This document shows positions 15,717 through 18,226 of a stretch of DNA of 18,226 bases, piece after piece. The stretch lies in contig NZ_JBHWOO010000253.1 of assembly GCF_043424415.1 (NCBI RefSeq), positions 1 to 18,226 of the forward strand, in the 5' to 3' direction. Position 1 is the stretch's first letter; each line of letters starts with the position of its first letter. This DNA comes from Luteococcus sp043424415. GTDB lineage: Bacteria > Actinomycetota > Actinomycetes > Propionibacteriales > Propionibacteriaceae. The translations under genes and the position numbers were made by a program. The notes beneath the pieces were generated by a model. It worked only from the letters and a program-made list of their open reading frames with translations. It had not been told where the DNA came from and made no database searches.

Positions 15717-15722
15717 AGACTA
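15717..15722 (-). promoter_or_regulatory. -10 box for the lipoprotein gene, leaderless geometry
   Basis: Minus-strand TAGTCT, then TGACCG, then GTG 15710. Six-base spacing and absence of a Shine-Dalgarno match the mfd arrangement. Confidence 0.5.
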
Positions 15723-15857
15723 CCCGTGGGGGTGGGCCGGGGGCCTGCGACCACGGGAGGATCCTGGTGCCACCGCGGTGTGGATGTGCCCCAGCCGAGC
15801 GTGCACGCTGTGGGCGAAAGTGGTCCTTGGAGCACACCCGGCCCCGTCGCGGTTCAG

Positions 15858-15863
15858 TACTGT
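15858..15863 (+). promoter_or_regulatory. -10 box for the small membrane protein gene, leaderless geometry
   Basis: TACTGT is followed by TCCGAAC and ATG 15871. Seven bases separate box and start; no Shine-Dalgarno is seen. It forms a divergent pair with the lipoprotein promoter inside 15711-15870. Confidence 0.5.
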
Positions 15864-15870
15864 TCCGAAC

Positions 15871-16215
15871 ATGAAGTTTCTCAAGTGGCTGTTCATCCTG
15901 CTCGGCATTGCTGCACTGGTGGCCGCTGGTGTCATGCTGACTCGCACCATCTGGGACATGGGCAAGCTGCTCGCGACGGTGCGCAGCTACAACCCCAACA
16001 CCATCGACCCGACCAGGCTCATCTACTACTCCGTCGGCCTGGCCGGCATCGGTGGACTGCTGCTGGGCTGGGGCATTGGCCTGCCGCTGCGCACCGGCCG
16101 CAGCGTGCGCAACCAGTACAAGAACGACCTGGAGGCGCGTGGCATCGTCGTGGACGAGGACCAGCGCCGTGCCGCTGCCGAGCGTGACGTCCAGGTGCGC
16201 GACGACCGCATCTGA
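15871..16215 (+). CDS. small two-helix membrane protein, unrecognised
   Basis: 114 residues. First hydrophobic helix about 4-24 (WLFILLGIAALVAAGVML), a short loop, second helix about 52-74 (YYSVGLAGIGGLLLGWGIGL), then a charged tail (NQYKNDLEARGIVVDEDQRRA) with heptad-like helical character. No known family is recognised. ATG 15871 starts just after the -10 box TACTGT; an open frame upstream to 15778 has no homology. It is followed 65 bases later by the EcsC gene on the same strand, so they may be functionally linked, but each could have its own promoter. Confidence 0.7.
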   Translation: MKFLKWLFILLGIAALVAAGVMLTRTIWDMGKLLATVRSYNPNTIDPTRLIYYSVGLAGIGGLLLGWGIGLPLRTGRSVRNQYKNDLEARGIVVDEDQRRAAAERDVQVRDDRI

Positions 16216-16280
16216 GCCCACCCCGGCGGGCCAGTGCCCCTCCACCAGTCCGACGACCATCGACCCGACAGGAGACCGAG

Positions 16281-17009
16281 ATGGGTTTCTTCGACCTCAT
16301 CAAGGGAAGCAAGAAGAGTGACATCACCACCGCGCGCAGCGCGCTGGACCAGGCCAATGACCCGGCGGCCGACGACAACGCGATCACCCAGATGATCGAG
16401 AAGATCCTCGCCATCGGCATCGATGGCCGCAAGCCCTTCGACTCGGCAGCGCAGGTCGCCGACGACGCGCTGGCCGAGGCTGGCGGCAATGTCGACAAGG
16501 CCGTCAACAAGGTGGTGCGCAGCCATGTCACCTCGGGCGCGGCGGCTGGCCTGGCCACCAGTCTGGGCGGCTTCCTGACGATGCCCGTCGCCATCCCGGC
16601 CAACCTGTTCGGCTTCTACGTGCAGGCCACCCGCATGACCGCCGCAGTGGCGAAGCTGCGCGGCTACGACATCACCCAGGACAACATCCGTTCGGCCATC
16701 CTGTTGACGCTCACCGGCTCCCACGCCGAGGACGTGCTCAACAAGGCCGGTGTCGCCCCGGTGAGCGGCAAGATCACCTCGCTGGCGCTGAAGAACCTTC
16801 CCCGCCCGGCCATGATGATGGTCAACAAGGCCATCGGTTTCCGCCTGCTCAAGACCATGGGCACCGGTACCCTCGCCAAGCTCGGCAAGGGCGTCCCGGT
16901 GATCGGCGGCGCCGTCGGTGGCGTGCTCGACGGCTACATGATGAACCAGATCGGCGAGCAGGCCCTCAAGGAGTTCCCGCGGGCTGCTGCGGCCAGGGCC
17001 AACGGCTGA
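16281..17009 (+). CDS. EcsC family protein
   Basis: 242 residues. The glycine-rich C-terminal segment (about 194-218, GTGTLAKLGKGVPVIGGAVGG) together with the central SGAAAGLATSLGGFLTMPVAIPANLF hydrophobic hairpin and LRGYDITQDNIRSAILL resembles the EcsC domain family, which is found in bacteria without an established biochemical role. It has no signal peptide; the hydrophobic middle suggests membrane association. An AGGAG Shine-Dalgarno at 16270-16274 stands six bases before ATG. It is convergent with meaB. Family assignment is by recalled motif pattern and should be treated as probable. Confidence 0.75.
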   Translation: MGFFDLIKGSKKSDITTARSALDQANDPAADDNAITQMIEKILAIGIDGRKPFDSAAQVADDALAEAGGNVDKAVNKVVRSHVTSGAAAGLATSLGGFLTMPVAIPANLFGFYVQATRMTAAVAKLRGYDITQDNIRSAILLTLTGSHAEDVLNKAGVAPVSGKITSLALKNLPRPAMMMVNKAIGFRLLKTMGTGTLAKLGKGVPVIGGAVGGVLDGYMMNQIGEQALKEFPRAAAARANG

Positions 17010-17065
17010 GTCCATCGTCCTCCTCCGGTCGCCACGACCTGCAGTACCCCACACCCATCCACACA

Positions 17066-17107
17066 CCGGCAGGGGCCCCGAACCACACGGTTCGGGGCCC
17101 TTGCCGG
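17066..17107. terminator. 19-bp hairpin between convergent EcsC and meaB genes
   Basis: CCGGCAGGGGCCCCGAACC at 17066-17084 pairs with 17089-17107 around an ACAC loop, with a single G-U pair. This is the strongest hairpin in the window and centred between the two stops, so bidirectional termination is likely. A smaller CGGGGC/GCCCCG hairpin (17111-17116 with 17122-17127) follows. There is no T-tract beyond two Ts. Confidence 0.85.
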
Positions 17108-17133
17108 TTGCGGGGCGCCTTGCCCCGTTGGCG

Positions 17134-18159
17134 TCACAGAATATTGCGTCCCTGCGCCCAGTCCATCGAGGGGACCTGGCCGGCGAAGTCGCGCAGGAAG
17201 TCACCGGAGGCCTCGATGGCACTGGTGCGACCAGCGCGGACGTCGTCCTCCAGGCGGTCGCGCAGCTCACGCAGGTGCGCCGAGGACTTGGTGGAGTCGA
17301 GCAGGGTCGCCTCGATCTGCGAGTGCATCCACACCACCTGCTGCTGGGCGCGGTGGTTCTCCAGCCCTTCGTGCTCGTCCAGCCAGGCCCGGTGGTCCAG
17401 CACCGCCTGCCAGACCTCTTCCAGGCCGATGCGCTCCAGGGCGCTGCAGGTGAGCACCGGGACGCGGCGGTCATTGGACTGCTGGGTGACCAGCTTCATT
17501 GCGATCGACAGCTCCCGCGCCGTCACCCGGGCCTCGCCGGCATTGTCGCCGTCGGCCTTGTTCACCGCGATCACGTCGGTGATCTCCAGGATGCCGCGCT
17601 TGATGCCCTGCAGCTGGTCGCCGGAGCGGGCCAGCTGCAGCATCAGGAAGGTGTCCACCATGCCGCTGACGGCCACTTCGGACTGTCCGACGCCGACGGT
17701 CTCGACGATCACCACGTCATAGCCCGCAGCCTCCAGCACGAGCATCGCCTCGCGCGTGGCGCGGGCGACGCCGCCCAGGTGGTTGGCGCTGGGGGAGGGG
17801 CGGACGAAGGCCTCGGGGTGCTGGGTCAGCTCGCCCATGCGGGTGCGGTCGCCCAGCACGGAGCCGCCGGTGCGCGAGGAGGACGGGTCGACGGCCAGCA
17901 CGGCCACCCGGTGACCCTTCTCGATGAGCATCTGGCCCATGGAGTTCACGAAGGTCGACTTGCCGGCTCCCGGGACACCGGACAGGCCCACACGGACCGC
18001 CTGGGTCGGGGTCTTGGCCAGCTCGGTGAGCAGCTGGCGGGCCAGCGGCCGGTGTGTTGGCAGGCGCGACTCCACCAGGGTGATGGACTGCGCGATCGCA
18101 CCCCGGTTGCCGGCCAGCACCCCCTCGACCAGGGCGGGGACGTCGAACTTGCGTGCCAT
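17134..18159 (-). CDS. meaB: methylmalonyl-CoA mutase-associated GTPase MeaB (ArgK-type)
   Basis: 341 residues, normal for the family. MeaB is a G3E-type GTPase that gates loading of adenosylcobalamin into methylmalonyl-CoA mutase and protects it from inactivation. Motifs: P-loop GVPGAGKST (61-69, Lys67), DPSSSRTGGSVLGDRTRM (91-108), ETVGVGQSE (153-161, switch/Walker B area) and NKAD (200-203) for guanine. The old ArgK/LAO transport name for this family is considered a misassignment. A Shine-Dalgarno AAGGAAG at 18164-18170 supports ATG 18159, although the frame is open to the window edge. In propionibacteria this gene commonly follows the mutase subunit genes, which may lie just beyond the right end. 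Confidence 0.96.
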   Translation of the reverse strand: MARKFDVPALVEGVLAGNRGAIAQSITLVESRLPTHRPLARQLLTELAKTPTQAVRVGLSGVPGAGKSTFVNSMGQMLIEKGHRVAVLAVDPSSSRTGGSVLGDRTRMGELTQHPEAFVRPSPSANHLGGVARATREAMLVLEAAGYDVVIVETVGVGQSEVAVSGMVDTFLMLQLARSGDQLQGIKRGILEITDVIAVNKADGDNAGEARVTARELSIAMKLVTQQSNDRRVPVLTCSALERIGLEEVWQAVLDHRAWLDEHEGLENHRAQQQVVWMHSQIEATLLDSTKSSAHLRELRDRLEDDVRAGRTSAIEASGDFLRDFAGQVPSMDWAQGRNIL

Positions 18160-18226
18160 CGGACTTCCTTCGTCTCGGGTGTCGGTCAGGGATTGGTCTG
18201 GATGGGAAAACGGGCGTCGGGCGAGA

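Noticed and set aside
18160..18226. Possible C-terminal end of an upstream minus-strand gene, ending at a TGA
   Set aside because: One frame reads a short peptide ending ...RFPIQTNP then stop, and it could belong to the mutase gene, but 12 codons are too few to identify or claim a gene.

Overview
The window is a high-GC actinobacterial chromosome segment, densely coding and dominated by housekeeping genes. Three things point to the propionibacterial branch (Propionibacteriaceae; genus not resolved): the gene order mfd - mazG - eno - DivIC-like - DUF501 - ppx, which is typical of Actinobacteria; an XPB-type repair helicase of the mycobacterial/propionibacterial kind; and a MeaB chaperone GTPase, the partner of B12-dependent methylmalonyl-CoA mutase, at the right edge. 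I see no phage genes, insertion sequences, CRISPR array or toxin cluster. I scanned by eye for TTA codons and found none in any gene.

Layout. 1-389 (-): 5' part of the XPB helicase gene. 609-1890 (+): rplY/ctc (ribosomal protein L25) and pth, an operon. 1912-3276 (-): a glucose-6-phosphate dehydrogenase of a divergent subfamily, divergently transcribed from mfd. 3413-11852 (+): a long co-directional run of mfd, a lipoprotein, mazG, eno, a DivIC/FtsB-like septum protein, a DUF501 protein, a Ppx/GppA phosphatase and a tRNA gene with anticodon UAA. 11963-12811 (+): Bax-inhibitor-1/YccA membrane protein. 12884-13579 (-): Nudix hydrolase. 13763-14647 (+): neutral zinc metallopeptidase. 14697-15710 (-): unrecognised lipoprotein. 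15871-17009 (+): small membrane protein and EcsC-family protein. 17134-18159 (-): meaB. No gene-free stretch exceeds about 220 bases.

How the genes relate. rplY and pth serve translation. mfd and the XPB helicase serve DNA repair. mazG and the Nudix gene are nucleotide-hydrolase functions. eno and zwf are central carbon metabolism. ppx handles polyphosphate or (p)ppGpp-type substrates. The DivIC-like, DUF501 and ppx genes have stop/start codons overlapping as ATGA and are probably translationally coupled. MeaB supports the propionate pathway, and the mutase genes probably lie just beyond the right edge.

I did not find a clearly new multi-gene system. The most interesting signals are: (i) a hybrid tRNA with a leucine-type UAA anticodon and D-arm but a short class I variable loop, a G at the discriminator position and G-U at the first acceptor pair; (ii) four genes with a TANNNT -10 box 6-7 bases before the start codon and no Shine-Dalgarno, which looks like leaderless transcription, with weaker candidates besides; (iii) a glucose-6-phosphate dehydrogenase lacking a conserved lysine; (iv) convergent gene pairs separated by long perfect hairpins without T-tracts; and (v) several unrecognised envelope genes in the right third.
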